DNA of 52,614 nt from Rhodobacterales bacterium (GTDB lineage Bacteria > Pseudomonadota > Alphaproteobacteria > Rhodobacterales > Rhodobacteraceae), in assembly GCA_009993005.1 (NCBI GenBank), contig JAACUH010000073.1, positions 1 to 52,614 of the forward strand, written 5' to 3'. Below the pieces are notes generated by a model. It saw only the letters and a program-made list of their open reading frames with translations. It did no database searches and was not told the DNA's origin. Position 1 is the first letter of the stretch. Every line of letters starts with the position of its first letter. The position numbers and the translations under genes are program-made. Positions 36,001-45,452 of the stretch are shown here, piece after piece.

Positions 36001-36047
36001 GGCTGATCGGATAGCCCGCCGCCCGGGGCAAAGTCACCCCGTCCCGG

Positions 36048-36153
36048 CTTCATCTTGCCCCAAATATCCTCGCCGAAGGCAAAAAATCCCTTCCGGAGCA
36101 CCCGGCGTCGGCCGCAGGCCAAAGATGGATATTTATAGCCAAAAGATGAGGAG
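36048..36153. repeat. Inverted pair of dispersed tail repeats
   Basis: A reverse-oriented copy at 36048-36080 (CTTCATCTTGCCCC, AAATATCC, TCGCCGAAGGC) and a degenerate forward copy near 36127-36153 (GGATATTTATAGCC, AAAAGATGAGG) flank the gap between truB and the DUF1643 gene, both minus strand. The forward copy ends three bases before the truB stop. Same arrangement as 26132-26260. Confidence 0.78.
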
Positions 36154-36156
36154 GGG

Positions 36157-37065
36157 TCAGTGCCCGGCAATCACACGGGCGGGATGCAATTCGCCGCTCA
36201 GATAGCGGCCCACGGCGATCGCCTCGCCATTGTGGCTGGCCCAGCAGATGTCGCCAAAGCCCACATCGCCGGGAAAGACCATGGCCGGGTTGCCGTTGCG
36301 CAGGCGCGGCACGCTGTCGGTGGGGCAGGTGACCTGCGGCAGGTCGGCCAGCCCTTCCTCGAGCGGGCGCAGCCAGGTGTCGAGGGCGGGCGTGCGAGCG
36401 AGAGCCTCGAGCGTCGGCAGGTCGATGCCGTCAGCCGCATCGAAGGGGCCCGACCAGAGCCGGCGCAGCCAGAGCACATGGCCATGGCAGCCCAGCGCCG
36501 CGCCGAGGTCGCGCGCGATGGCGCGCACGTAGCCGCCCTTGCCGCAGGTCATCTCGAGCGTGACATGGTCGGCGTCGGGGCGGCCGGTCATCACCAGCTC
36601 CTCGACCCAGAGCGGGCGCGCGGCGATATCCATCTCCTCGCCCGCGCGGGCCAGCGCATAGGCGCGCGCGCCGTCGATCTTGACCGCGGAAAATTGCGGC
36701 GGCACCTGCATGATCTCGCCCACGAAGGCGCCGAGCGCGGCCTTGATCTGCGCATCCGTCGGGCGCGCATCGCTTTGGGCGGTCACCTCGCCTTCGGCAT
36801 CGTCGGTGTTGGTCGCCTGCCCCAGCCGCACGCAAAAGCTGTAGCATTTCAGCGCGTCGGTGATGTAGGGCACGGTCTTGGTCGCCTCGCCCAGCGCCAC
36901 GGCGAGCACGCCTGTCGCGGCCGGGTCGAGCGTGCCGGCATGGCCCGCCTTTTTCGCCTCAAGGGCCCATTTGACCTTGTTCACCACGGCCGTCGAGGTG
37001 ATGCCGGCGGGCTTGTCCACCACCAGCCAGCCCGAAACCTCGCGCCCCTTGCGTGTGCGTGCCAT
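36157..37065 (-). CDS. truB: tRNA pseudouridine-55 synthase
   Basis: A 302-residue TruB enzyme making pseudouridine 55 in the T loop of tRNA. The catalytic Asp is D47 in [37 protein letters not shown] and [12 protein letters not shown] are the other signature blocks. The C-terminal part carries a short PUA-like domain. It is separated from rbfA by a glycosidase-like gene, but rbfA, truB, rpsO and pnp stay on one strand as in many bacteria. Confidence 0.97.
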   Translation of the reverse strand: MARTRKGREVSGWLVVDKPAGITSTAVVNKVKWALEAKKAGHAGTLDPAATGVLAVALGEATKTVPYITDALKCYSFCVRLGQATNTDDAEGEVTAQSDARPTDAQIKAALGAFVGEIMQVPPQFSAVKIDGARAYALARAGEEMDIAARPLWVEELVMTGRPDADHVTLEMTCGKGGYVRAIARDLGAALGCHGHVLWLRRLWSGPFDAADGIDLPTLEALARTPALDTWLRPLEEGLADLPQVTCPTDSVPRLRNGNPAMVFPGDVGFGDICWASHNGEAIAVGRYLSGELHPARVIAGH

Positions 37066-37125
37066 CCCTGATGCCCCTCTCGCGCCCCGTCGAAGCGCTG
37101 CGGTTAGTCCGCCCGCGCGCCCCGG

Positions 37126-37851
37126 TCAACCGGGTTCGAGCACGCCCACCATCGGCCCCATCCGCACCCCGCCATCCGCCCGGCCCAGCGCCGGCGCGTA
37201 GAGCCGCGACACCCGCCCGTCGAAATAGAGCGCCTGCGGCAGGCCCAGCGCATCGCGGAAAAAGCGGGCGAACTGGTGGAATGTCACCGGCTGGTCCGAG
37301 ATCACGAACACGGCGCGGTCGCCCGCGTTGGTGGTGCCGACCCCGTTGCGGATATGGCGCGAGGTGCTATCGGGCAGAAAGCGCGGATGCAGCGCGCCGT
37401 CGATCACCAGCATCGGGCCGGATTGCGTGGCGTCGCGGCAGGCGGGGGCGCGGGCGGCGAAATCGAGGGTCTCATAGACCCGCGCCGTGCCCGCAGCGAT
37501 GCAGAACACGCCATTGGGCAGCAGGCCGAAATTGCCGGGGCTCGCGGCGGTCAGCAGGCGCATCAGCTCGCGCCCGCCCTCGACGAAATGGCCCACCGGC
37601 GCGCGGTCCTCGTGATACATGCCCGCGTTCATCGCAAAGGCGAGGCGCTGGCCCGGATGCGCGGCCTCGATCGCGGCAAAGCTGCCCAGCGGCGCCCCGT
37701 CCGGGCCGTTCAGGAACAGCCGCAGGTCGTCGCGGGCGGGATCGACCGTGCAGACGGTATAGTCCAGACCCTCATAGCGCTGAGTGCCGCAGTCTGCCGC
37801 CGCCAGTTCGGACGCGGCAAGCAGGCCGAACAGGACCGCCAGGGCGCGCAT
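37126..37851 (-). CDS. Secreted phosphodiester glycosidase-like protein (NAGPA/DUF2233)
   Basis: A 241-residue exported protein; a Sec signal peptide (MRALAVLFGLLAASELAAA) precedes DCGTQRYEG. The NAGPA-like pattern is visible: FAMNAGMYHEDRAPVGHFVEGG, split, NGVFCIAAGTARVYET, then SGPMLVIDG and LYFDGRVSRLY. Such proteins hydrolyse phosphodiester-linked sugars, but bacterial substrates are mostly unknown. Its ATG shares one base with the rbfA stop (TGATG), so translation should be coupled although the functions look unrelated. Confidence 0.85.
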   Translation of the reverse strand: MRALAVLFGLLAASELAAADCGTQRYEGLDYTVCTVDPARDDLRLFLNGPDGAPLGSFAAIEAAHPGQRLAFAMNAGMYHEDRAPVGHFVEGGRELMRLLTAASPGNFGLLPNGVFCIAAGTARVYETLDFAARAPACRDATQSGPMLVIDGALHPRFLPDSTSRHIRNGVGTTNAGDRAVFVISDQPVTFHQFARFFRDALGLPQALYFDGRVSRLYAPALGRADGGVRMGPMVGVLEPG

Positions 37852-38246
37852 CAGTCGTCGAGGTCCTGCCGCACATGGTCATCCGCGAACAGGCGGCGCG
37901 TGGCCTCCATCCGGTCAAAGGTGTCGTCAAGCTCGAAGCGCAGTTCGGGCGCGAACTTGAGGCTGATGCCCTTGACCACCAGATGCCGCAGCGGGACGGT
38001 GTTGCGCCGCATCGCGGCGAGCGCCTCGTCCTTGCCCTGACCGCCGAGCGGCAGGATATAGGCCGTCGCGACCCGCAGGTCGGGCGAGACGCGGACCTCG
38101 CCCACGGTGATCACCATGCGCTGCAGTTCGGGGTCGTGGACATCGCCGCGCGTGAGGACTTCGGACAGGCTGCGGCGCAGCAATTCGCCCACGCGCAACT
38201 GGCGTTGCGACGGGCCATGGCTGTCGGATGTGCGGGATTTGCTCAT
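37851..38246 (-). CDS. rbfA: 30S ribosome-binding factor A
   Basis: A 131-residue KH-like protein that matures the 30S subunit and the 16S rRNA 5-prime end. Markers: SQRQLRVGELLRRSLSEVL, PELQRMVITVGEVRVSPDL, split, and RHLVVKGISLKFAPELRFELDD, split. ATG 38246 (MSKSRTSD) has GAGGATC directly upstream and is preferred over ATG 38255, which has no ribosome-binding site. It is divergent from dapB. Confidence 0.93.
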   Translation of the reverse strand: MSKSRTSDSHGPSQRQLRVGELLRRSLSEVLTRGDVHDPELQRMVITVGEVRVSPDLRVATAYILPLGGQGKDEALAAMRRNTVPLRHLVVKGISLKFAPELRFELDDTFDRMEATRRLFADDHVRQDLDD

Positions 38247-38359
38247 GATCCTCATCTAGGGCTTTCGCGCCCCCTTGCCAAGCGGAGGCTTTGCCAAGTG
38301 TCCTGCCGGCGGGTAAGGACGAGACAAAGTGATGCCGCGTGAGCGCAAGGAGAACCGCA

Positions 38360-39229
38360 ATGTCCGATCAGCAGGGGCAAGACCTGACGGGGCAAGACCT
38401 GACGGGGCAAGACCTGACGGGGCAAGATCTGCCGGGAATCGTCGTCACCGGCGCCTCTGGCCGGATGGGACAGACGCTGTTGCGCCTGATCGCGGCATCC
38501 GGTTCGGCGCGCCTTGTGGGCGCGGTCGAGCGTGAGGGCCACCCCTGGGTCGGGCAGGATGCCGGCGTGGCGATGGGGGGTGGGCCGCTCGGCGTGACGG
38601 TCACGGATGACGCGCTTGCCGCCTTTGCGCAGGCGCAGGCGGTGATCGACTTTACCGGGCCGGCGGCGACCGTGGGCTTTGCCGCGCTCGCGGCGCAGGC
38701 GCGGGCTGTGCATGTGATCGGCACCACGGGGCTGGGCGAGGATGACCTGGCCCGCATCTCTGCCGCCGCGCGGCATGCGGTCATCGTGCGGGCGGGCAAC
38801 ATGTCGCTGGGGGTCAATCTGCTGGTGGGGATCACGCGGCAGGTGGCGGCGGCGCTCGATGTCGAGTTCGACATCGAGATTGTCGAGGCGCACCACGCGC
38901 GCAAGGTCGATGCGCCCTCTGGCACCGCGCTGATGCTGGGCGAGGCTGCGGCGGCGGGGCGCGGCGTGCGGCTGGCGGACGTGGCCGCGCGCGGGCGCGA
39001 CGGCGTCACCGGGCCGCGCCGGGCAGGCGACATCGGCTTTGCCGTGCTGCGTGGCGGCGATATCGTGGGAGAGCATGAGGTGCTCTTTGCCGGGCCGGGC
39101 GAGCGGATCGCGCTGCGCCATGTCGCCACCGACCGCAGCATATTTGCGCGCGGCGCGCTGCGGGCGGCGCTCTGGGGGCAGGGACAGGCGCCGGGAGAGT
39201 ATGATATGATGGATGTGCTAGGCTTTTGA
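38360..39229 (+). CDS. dapB: 4-hydroxy-tetrahydrodipicolinate reductase
   Basis: A 289-residue DapB of the lysine/diaminopimelate pathway. NAD(P)-binding [13 protein letters not shown] begins only at residue 26; catalytic H178-H179 and K182 lie in [16 protein letters not shown]. The first 25 residues consist of a short leader and four GQDLT-type units from a 15-bp repeat; the usual enzyme begins at the Rossmann fold. AAGGAGAA six bases before ATG 38360 shows the repeat is translated. It is unclear whether the extra N-terminus has any role. Confidence 0.95.
   Translation: MSDQQGQDLTGQDLTGQDLTGQDLPGIVVTGASGRMGQTLLRLIAASGSARLVGAVEREGHPWVGQDAGVAMGGGPLGVTVTDDALAAFAQAQAVIDFTGPAATVGFAALAAQARAVHVIGTTGLGEDDLARISAAARHAVIVRAGNMSLGVNLLVGITRQVAAALDVEFDIEIVEAHHARKVDAPSGTALMLGEAAAAGRGVRLADVAARGRDGVTGPRRAGDIGFAVLRGGDIVGEHEVLFAGPGERIALRHVATDRSIFARGALRAALWGQGQAPGEYDMMDVLGF
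38375..38434 (+). repeat. 15-bp in-frame tandem repeat at the dapB N-terminus
   Basis: GGGCAAGACCTGACG occurs three times exactly (38375-38419) and once as GGGCAAGATCTGCCG (38420-38434), encoding GQDLT three times, then GQDLP, at residues 6-25. It lies between the start codon and the catalytic fold. Confidence 0.95.
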
Positions 39230-39303
39230 CAGTGCCGGCGCCGCGACAGTGAACCGGGCGGCGTCCTGCTGCGTAGAATGCGGGACCACTGCGGGAGGCT
39301 GTG

Positions 39304-39660
39304 ATGAAACCTTTGCTATTGGCATCGGCCCTTTGCGCCCTGCCGGTGATGTCTGCGGCCTTTGAGCCGGTGAACGCGCTGGAAGAGTTCATCGAGGTGA
39401 TCGAAGAGCGCGAATTGCGGCTGGGCCTGTTCGGCATCTCGCTGGTGATCTCGCCCGAGGGCACGATCGAGGGGTCGGCGTCGGGCTGGCCCGTGACGGG
39501 CACATGGGAGTGGCAGGACGGTTTCTTTTGCCGCGAGATGGATTGGGGCGGCACCGAGATCCCCTACAACTGCCAGTTGGTCGAGGTGCGCGGCGACAGC
39601 GAGATCCGCTTTACCGTGGACCGTGGCGCGGGCGAATCGGCGGCGTTCAACCTGCGCTGA
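39304..39660 (+). CDS. Small exported protein of unknown function
   Basis: A 118-residue protein with a Sec signal peptide (MKPLLLASALCALPVMSAA) and a small mature domain rich in Trp, Glu and Gly (SGWPVTGTWEWQDGFFCREM and YNCQLVEVRGDSEIRFTVD). Two cysteines, in FFCREM and YNCQL, could form a disulfide. GGGAGG precedes the start by seven bases for ATG 39304 (GTG at 39301 is possible). I do not recognise a family. It follows dapB by 74 bases on the same strand. Confidence 0.75.
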   Translation: MKPLLLASALCALPVMSAAFEPVNALEEFIEVIEERELRLGLFGISLVISPEGTIEGSASGWPVTGTWEWQDGFFCREMDWGGTEIPYNCQLVEVRGDSEIRFTVDRGAGESAAFNLR

Positions 39661-39690
39661 CCACTCTGGGCGCGCGGCGGTGCGCGCAGT

Positions 39691-39717
39691 GCCGTGAGTA
39701 TTTGGGGCACAGAGAAG
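39691..39717. repeat. Single degenerate tail repeat
   Basis: GCCGTGAGTATTTGGGGC and ACAGAGAAG at 39691-39717 match the dispersed tail family but without the GC hairpin and without palindromes. It lies between the small exported protein and the convergent SdhAF4 gene. Confidence 0.7.
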
Positions 39718-39731
39718 CTGCGCGGGCTGCG

Positions 39732-39950
39732 TCAGAAGTCGATGGCGATGCCCTTTTTCTCCCAGTCGCCAAAGCGCACGGGCTCGGGCCCGTCGCGGCC
39801 GCCAAGTTCGAGCGGCGGCCGGGCGCGCGCTGCTTCGGCCCCGGCGCGGCGGGCGGCGGCCTCGGCCAGTGCGCGGCGGGCGGCGGCAGGCAGGTCGGGC
39901 GCGGGCGCGCCGTCGGGGTTGGCCTGCGGGTCGCTGGATGGTGCGGTCAT
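39732..39950 (-). CDS. DUF1674 / succinate dehydrogenase assembly factor 4-like
   Basis: A 72-residue protein ending in the diagnostic GPEPVRFGDWEKKGIAIDF motif of DUF1674/SdhAF4, an assembly factor binding the flavinated SdhA subunit of complex II. The N-terminal half is Ala/Arg-rich and disordered-looking. The minus frame stays open far upstream against rsmB, but ATG 39950 (MTAPSSDPQ) gives the normal family length. It is convergent with the small exported protein and divergent from rsmB. Confidence 0.85.
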   Translation of the reverse strand: MTAPSSDPQANPDGAPAPDLPAAARRALAEAAARRAGAEAARARPPLELGGRDGPEPVRFGDWEKKGIAIDF

Positions 39951-40023
39951 CGGGCCGGTTCCTTGTGCAACTCTGGCTGGTGATATACGCCGCCGGGGTT
40001 CACCATCAAGAGGTTCATGCCCC

Positions 40024-41310
40024 ATGACATCCCCGCAGATATCGGCCAGCCTCGATCCGCGCCGCGCCGCGCTGCGGCTGATCGGGCAGGTGACGGGCGA
40101 GGGGCGGTTGCTGAGCGAAGCGCTGGGCGAGGGGGCTCTGGCAGCGCTCGACGGGGCGGACCGGGCGCGGGCGCAGCGTCTGGCGACCGAAGTGCTGCGT
40201 GGCATGGACCGCGCCGACCGGATGCTGCGGCCGCTTTTGCAAAAGCTGCCGCCGCTTGCCGTGCGCAATGTGCTGCGGCTGGGCGTGGTCGAACTGGCGC
40301 AGGGGGCGGCCGCGCATGGGGTCGTCAACGACATGGTGGAGATCGTGGCTTCGGGCAAGCGCACGGCGAGCTTCAAGGGGCTGGTGAACGCGGTGCTGCG
40401 CAAGGTCGCCGATGACACGCCCGCCCGCTGGGCCGGCCTGCCGGTGCCGCAATTGCCCGGCTGGCTGCGCGCGCCGCTGGTCGCGGCCTGGGGGCGAGGG
40501 GCGGTCGTGGCGATGGAGGCTGCGCATCTTGCCGGAGCGCCGCTCGACCTCACGGCCAAGGGCGACCCGGCGGCTGTGGCCGAAGCGGTAGGGGGCGAGG
40601 TGCTGCCCACGGGCAGCGTGCGCGTGACGGGGGCGGGGCAGGTGTCGCAATTGCCGGGCTATGCCGAGGGGCACTGGTGGGTGCAGGACGCTGCGGCCGC
40701 GATCCCGGTCCGGGTTCTGGCGCCGCAGCCGGGCGAGCGGGTCATCGACCTGTGTGCTGCGCCGGGCGGCAAGACGATGCAGCTTGCCGCGGCGGGCGCG
40801 GATGTCACCGCGCTCGACCTGTCGGGCGCACGGATCGGGCGGATCGCCGAGAACCTCGCGCGCACCGGACTTGCCGCGCGGGTTCTGGAGGGGGATGCGC
40901 TGAGCTTTGCCGAGGGCGGCTTTGACGCGGTGCTGCTCGACGCGCCCTGCTCGGCCACCGGCACGATCCGCCGCCATCCCGACCTGCCCCATGCCAAGGA
41001 CGGGGCCGAGTTTGCGGCCCTGATCGACCAGCAGGGTGCGATGATCGACCATGCGCTCACGCTGTTGCGGCCCGGCGGGCGGCTTGTCTATTGCACCTGT
41101 TCGCTTTTGCCCGATGAGGGCGAGGTGCAGGCCGAAGCCGCGCTGGCCCGCCATCCCGGCCTGCGCGCCGACCGCGCGGCGCTGGCGCGGCCCGGCATCG
41201 ACCCCGCATGGATCACGCCCGAGGGCGGGCTGCGGCTGCGCCCTGACTACTGGGCCGGGCATGGCGGTATGGACGGATTCTACATCATCGCCCTGCAAAA
41301 GCCCGCCTGA
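40024..41310 (+). CDS. rsmB: 16S rRNA m5C967 methyltransferase-like protein (RsmB)
   Basis: A 428-residue protein with an N-terminal NusB-like RNA-binding domain (about 8-135) and a C-terminal SAM methyltransferase domain. SAM motif DLCAAPGGKTMQLAA, catalytic DAPCSATGTIRRHPD and the second Cys motif YCTCSLLPDEGE define the m5C group. ATG 40024 (AAGAGG upstream) is chosen; the frame is open 110 codons further, overlapping the opposite-strand SdhAF4 gene. RsmB modifies C967 of 16S rRNA in E. coli; target here is inferred. Confidence 0.92.
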   Translation: MTSPQISASLDPRRAALRLIGQVTGEGRLLSEALGEGALAALDGADRARAQRLATEVLRGMDRADRMLRPLLQKLPPLAVRNVLRLGVVELAQGAAAHGVVNDMVEIVASGKRTASFKGLVNAVLRKVADDTPARWAGLPVPQLPGWLRAPLVAAWGRGAVVAMEAAHLAGAPLDLTAKGDPAAVAEAVGGEVLPTGSVRVTGAGQVSQLPGYAEGHWWVQDAAAAIPVRVLAPQPGERVIDLCAAPGGKTMQLAAAGADVTALDLSGARIGRIAENLARTGLAARVLEGDALSFAEGGFDAVLLDAPCSATGTIRRHPDLPHAKDGAEFAALIDQQGAMIDHALTLLRPGGRLVYCTCSLLPDEGEVQAEAALARHPGLRADRAALARPGIDPAWITPEGGLRLRPDYWAGHGGMDGFYIIALQKPA

Positions 41311-41342
41311 CCCTGCCCTTGCCGCCAAAGCCCGCGTGACTC

Positions 41343-43157
41343 ATGGCGTCGCGCCCGGTATCATTGCGCCAACAAGAAGAGGCCCGCAACGCGGGTGAGG
41401 CAGTCGAGGAACCGGTGACGCAGCAGCAGACATGGGCCGCGCGACGCATGCGCCTGATGAACCGGCTGCATGCGCGGCTGGCGGCGCGGGCGCGGCCCGC
41501 CGCCGGCTTTGTCTCGACGCCCGAGCCGCGCAGCATCGGCCATTTCGCCCGCGGCCGGCAGCTCGTCGCAGGCAATTTCCTCTTTTCGGGGCATCTGATC
41601 GAGGCGCCGGGTGTGCCGATCTGGGACATCGGCGGGGAGGATGCGCCTTTTGCCGCGGAATTGCAGGGCTTTGGCTGGCTCGATGACCTTGCCGCCGTGG
41701 GCGATGCCAAGGCGCGGGCGCGGGCGCAGGACTGGGTGTTTGGCTGGATCGACCGCTACGGCAATGGCTCTGGCCCCGGCTGGACGCCCGACCTCACCGG
41801 GCGGCGGCTGATCCGCTGGATCAGCCATGCGCTGTTCCTGTTGCGTGGCCGCGATGCGCAGGCCTCAGAGGCATTCTACCGCGCGCTCGCCCGCCAGACG
41901 ATCTTTCTGTCGCGCCGCTGGGCCGCCACGCGCCCCGGCCTCGCGCGGTTCGAGGCGGTGACGGGGATGATCTATGCCGGCCTGTCGCTGCAGGGGATGG
42001 AGCGGCATGTGGAGCCGGCGCTGCGCGCGCTCGCCCGCGACTGTGCGTCGCAGATCGACGCCGCGGGCGGCATCGCCACGCGCAACCCCGAAGAACTGCT
42101 CGAGGTGTTCACGCTGCTCAACTGGGCGGCGCTGGCGCTGACCGAGAATGACCGGACGCCGCCGCAGCCGCAGCTTGCCGCGATCCACCGCATCGCGCCG
42201 ACGCTGCGCGCGCTGCGCCATGCCGATGGCGGGCTGGCGCGGTTTCATGGCGGGGGGCGGGGGCTTGACGGGCGGCTGGATCAGGCGCTGGCGACGGCGG
42301 GCGTGCGCGAGCGGCCGCATGTCGGGCTGCACATGGGCTTTGCCCGGCTGGCGGCGGGGCGCACCACGGTCATCCTCGATGCTGCGCCGCCGCCGCGCGG
42401 GGCGGCGTCGGTGCAGGGCCATGCCTCGACCCTCGCGTTCGAGCTGACATCGGGGCGCCGCCCGGTGGTGGTCAACTGTGGTTCGGGCGCGAGCTTTGGT
42501 CCGGACTGGCGGCGCGCCGGGCGGGCGACGCCCAGCCATTCGACGCTGTGCCTCGACGGCTATTCATCCTCGCGCTTTGGCTCCGAGGGGACGGCGGGCG
42601 CGGGTGAGCAACTGGTCGATACCCCTGCACAGGTGCTGTTCGAGCATACGCCCGGCGAGGAGTCCAGCCGGATCGAGGCCGCGCATGACGGCTGGCAGGT
42701 GACGCATGGCCTGACCCATGCGCGCACGCTCGACCTGACCCCGGATGGCCGCGCGCTTGCGGGCGAGGACCTGCTCACCACGCTGACCAAGGGCGACCGC
42801 GCGCGGTTTGACCGGGCGATGGATGCCACCAGCCTGCAGGGCATCGCATTCACGATCCGGTTCCACCTGCACCCCGAGGTCGAGGCCACCGTCGATCTGG
42901 GCGGCGCGGCGGTGTCGCTCGCGCTGAAAAGCGGCGAGATCTGGATCTTCCGGCAGGACGGCCACGCGGAAATGACGCTCGAGCGGTCGGTTTACCTCGA
43001 AAACGGGCGATTAAACCCGCGTGCGACACAGCAGGTGGTTTTAACGGCGCGCGCGATGTCCTATGCGACGCGCATCCGCTGGTCGCTGGCCAAGGCGCAG
43101 GACACGCCGAACGCCTTGCGCGACCTTGCACCAATTGACAGCGCGACGGAGAACTAG
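41343..43157 (+). CDS. Heparinase II/III family protein
   Basis: A 604-residue protein with the alpha/alpha-toroid and beta-sandwich organisation of heparinase II/III lyases: [12 protein letters not shown] and [18 protein letters not shown] in the helical part, then [35 protein letters not shown] and [10 protein letters not shown]. In alphaproteobacteria such genes often sit beside rsmB and purH, as here. There is no evident signal peptide, so action on an extracellular polysaccharide is uncertain. The start is ATG 41343. Confidence 0.87.
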   Translation: MASRPVSLRQQEEARNAGEAVEEPVTQQQTWAARRMRLMNRLHARLAARARPAAGFVSTPEPRSIGHFARGRQLVAGNFLFSGHLIEAPGVPIWDIGGEDAPFAAELQGFGWLDDLAAVGDAKARARAQDWVFGWIDRYGNGSGPGWTPDLTGRRLIRWISHALFLLRGRDAQASEAFYRALARQTIFLSRRWAATRPGLARFEAVTGMIYAGLSLQGMERHVEPALRALARDCASQIDAAGGIATRNPEELLEVFTLLNWAALALTENDRTPPQPQLAAIHRIAPTLRALRHADGGLARFHGGGRGLDGRLDQALATAGVRERPHVGLHMGFARLAAGRTTVILDAAPPPRGAASVQGHASTLAFELTSGRRPVVVNCGSGASFGPDWRRAGRATPSHSTLCLDGYSSSRFGSEGTAGAGEQLVDTPAQVLFEHTPGEESSRIEAAHDGWQVTHGLTHARTLDLTPDGRALAGEDLLTTLTKGDRARFDRAMDATSLQGIAFTIRFHLHPEVEATVDLGGAAVSLALKSGEIWIFRQDGHAEMTLERSVYLENGRLNPRATQQVVLTARAMSYATRIRWSLAKAQDTPNALRDLAPIDSATEN

Positions 43158-43176
43158 CGTGACCAGGACCGAACCC

Positions 43177-44772
43177 ATGACATCGACCGACCTGCAACCC
43201 CTGCGCCGCGCGCTCTTGTCGGTGTCGGACAAATCGGGCCTGCTGCAACTGGGGCACGCGCTCGCCGCGCGCGGGGTCGAGCTGCTGTCCACCGGCGGCA
43301 CGGCGGCTGCGCTGCGCGAGGGTGGTCTGCGGGTGATCGACGTGGCCGATGTCACCGGCTTTCCAGAGATGATGGACGGCCGGGTCAAGACGCTGCATCC
43401 GCGTGTGCATGGCGGCCTGCTTGCCGTGCGCGACGATGCCGCGCATATCGCGGCGCTGCAGGAGCATGCGATCCTGCCGATCGACCTGCTGGTGGTCAAC
43501 CTCTACCCTTTCGAGGCCACGGTCGCCGCCGGGCGCGACTATGACACCTGTGTCGAGAATATCGACATCGGCGGCCCCGCGATGATCCGCGCTGCGGCCA
43601 AGAATCACGCCTATGTCGCCGTGGTCGTCGATACGTCGGATTATGCGCCGCTGCTGGCCGAGCTTGACGCCAATGGCGGGCAGACCACGCAGGCCTTCCG
43701 CCAGATGCTCGCGCAGGCGGCCTATGCCCGCACGGCGGCCTATGACGCGGCGGTCAGCACCTGGATGGCGGGCGCCATCGGCGAGGATGCGCCGCGCCGG
43801 CGCGCCTTTGCCGGCACGCTCGCCCAGACGCTGCGCTATGGCGAGAACCCGCATCAGTCGGCGGCCTTCTACACCGACGGCTCTGCCCGCCCCGGCGTCG
43901 CCACGGCCCGCCAGCATCAGGGCAAGGAGCTGTCCTACAACAACATCAACGACACCGATGCCGCGTTCGAGCTGGTGTCCGAATTCGACCCCGCCGAGGG
44001 CCCCGCCTGTGCGATCATCAAACACGCCAACCCCTGTGGCGTCGCGCGCGGGGCGACGCTGCTCGACGCCTATCGCGCGGCGTTCGACTGCGACCGCACC
44101 AGTGCCTTTGGCGGGATCGTGGCGCTGAACATGCCCCTCGAGGAGGCGACCGCGCGTGAAATCGCCGGGATCTTTACCGAGGTCGTGATCGCCCCGGGCG
44201 CCAGCCCCGAGGCGATGGCGGTGTTCTCGGCCAAGAAGAGCCTGCGCCTGCTCACCACCGACGGCCTGCCGGACCCGCGCGCGGACGGTCTGATGATGCG
44301 GCAGGTGGCGGGCGGGTTTCTGGTGCAGGACCGCGACAATGGCCGGCTCGACCCCGCCCATGTCCGTGTGGTGACGGCCAAACACCCCACCGCCGCGCAG
44401 ATGGCCGACCTGTATTTCGCCTGGACCGTGGCCAAACACGTGAAGTCGAACGCGATCGTCTATGTCAAGGACGGCGCGACCGTGGGCGTCGGCGCAGGGC
44501 AGATGAGCCGGGTGGACAGCACCCGCATCGCCGCGCGCAAGTCACAGGACATGGCCGAGGCGCTGGGCCTGTCCGCCCCGCTCACCAAAGGCGCGGTCGT
44601 GGCGTCGGATGCGTTCTTTCCCTTTGCCGATGGCCTGCTGGCCGCAGCCGAGGCGGGCGCCGTGGCGGTCATCCAGCCCGGCGGGTCGATCAAGGATGCC
44701 GAGGTGATCGCCGCCGCCGATGCGGCCGGCATCGCCATGGTGTTCACCGGCATGCGCCATTTCCGGCACTAG
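43177..44772 (+). CDS. purH: Bifunctional AICAR formyltransferase/IMP cyclohydrolase
   Basis: A 531-residue enzyme for the last two steps of IMP synthesis. The N-terminal MGS-like cyclohydrolase (about 1-200) has [23 protein letters not shown] and [16 protein letters not shown]; the C-terminal AICAR transformylase has [21 protein letters not shown] and [13 protein letters not shown] 43177 is taken; GTG 43159 with GGAGA upstream is an equally reasonable start. The stop codon overlaps a 7-bp tandem repeat by two bases. Confidence 0.96.
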   Translation: MTSTDLQPLRRALLSVSDKSGLLQLGHALAARGVELLSTGGTAAALREGGLRVIDVADVTGFPEMMDGRVKTLHPRVHGGLLAVRDDAAHIAALQEHAILPIDLLVVNLYPFEATVAAGRDYDTCVENIDIGGPAMIRAAAKNHAYVAVVVDTSDYAPLLAELDANGGQTTQAFRQMLAQAAYARTAAYDAAVSTWMAGAIGEDAPRRRAFAGTLAQTLRYGENPHQSAAFYTDGSARPGVATARQHQGKELSYNNINDTDAAFELVSEFDPAEGPACAIIKHANPCGVARGATLLDAYRAAFDCDRTSAFGGIVALNMPLEEATAREIAGIFTEVVIAPGASPEAMAVFSAKKSLRLLTTDGLPDPRADGLMMRQVAGGFLVQDRDNGRLDPAHVRVVTAKHPTAAQMADLYFAWTVAKHVKSNAIVYVKDGATVGVGAGQMSRVDSTRIAARKSQDMAEALGLSAPLTKGAVVASDAFFPFADGLLAAAEAGAVAVIQPGGSIKDAEVIAAADAAGIAMVFTGMRHFRH

Positions 44773-44854
44773 GCACGAGGCACGAGGCACGGGGCACGAG
44801 GCACGGGGCACGAGGCACGGGGCACGAGGCACGGGGCACGAGGCACGAGGCACG
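44771..44854. repeat. 7-bp tandem repeat, twelve copies
   Basis: Twelve units of RGGCACG (R is A or G) run without a break from the purH stop codon. The alternation of A and G units gives a 14-bp higher-order pattern, GGGCACGAGGCACG, over the middle eight units. It then decays into AGGCGC/AAAGGCGC. It fills most of the purH-lspA gap, and lspA starts 30 bases beyond. No spacers, so it is not a CRISPR array. Confidence 0.95.
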
Positions 44855-44883
44855 AGGCGCAAAGGCGCAAAGGCGGGCGAGGC

Positions 44884-45408
44884 ATGGCGATGCGGTTGGT
44901 GTTCTGGACGGGGTTTTGGGTTTTTCTCGCCGATCAGGCGACGAAATACGTTGTTGTCCAATGGCTTGACCTCGCCGCGCGGCTGCGCATCGACGTGCTG
45001 CCGCCCTATCTCAGCTTTCGGATGGCGTGGAACCGGGGGGTCAATTTTGGCCTCTTTTCCGGTGCCGACATGCGCTGGGTGCTGATCGGCGTGGCGCTCG
45101 CCATTTCGGCTGTGGTGCTCTATTGGGTCTGGCGCGACGGCGGGTCGCGCTGGGCCCAGGCATCGGCGGGCCTGCTGATCGGCGGCGCGCTGGGCAATGT
45201 GGTGGACCGGCTTCTTTACGGTGCGGTCGCCGATTTCCTCAACATGACATGTTGCGGGATCGAGAACCCCTATGCCTTCAACATCGCCGATATCGCGATT
45301 TTTGCCGGCGCGATCGGGCTCATCGTCTTTACCGGCGACGGCAAGAGCAAAAGGCCCGCCCGGCGCCGCCCCGCCGGTCGCGGCAAACCCGCGAACAAGA
45401 CCCCGTGA
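44884..45408 (+). CDS. lspA: Prolipoprotein signal peptidase
   Basis: A 174-residue inner-membrane aspartyl protease with four membrane segments that removes lipoprotein signal peptides. Catalytic D108 (GNVVDRL) and D136 (FNIADIAI) are visible, with WNRGVNFGLF before them. The C-terminal tail is basic (KRPARRRPAGRGKPANK). It is followed 44 bases later by a predicted lipoprotein and an M16 pair. The repeat lies directly upstream, where its length could alter spacing from any promoter. Confidence 0.95.
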   Translation: MAMRLVFWTGFWVFLADQATKYVVVQWLDLAARLRIDVLPPYLSFRMAWNRGVNFGLFSGADMRWVLIGVALAISAVVLYWVWRDGGSRWAQASAGLLIGGALGNVVDRLLYGAVADFLNMTCCGIENPYAFNIADIAIFAGAIGLIVFTGDGKSKRPARRRPAGRGKPANKTP

Positions 45409-45452
45409 CGCGGGCGCGCGGGCAGGCTAGTCTGCGGTCGAGGGTTTGGGAA

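Noticed and set aside
39694-40023. N-terminal extension of rsmB from 39694
   Set aside because: It runs antisense through the SdhAF4 gene and a dispersed repeat; ATG 40024 gives the normal family start.
44771-44854. Possible CRISPR array
   Set aside because: Units are 7 bp and contiguous with no spacers; no cas genes are in the window.
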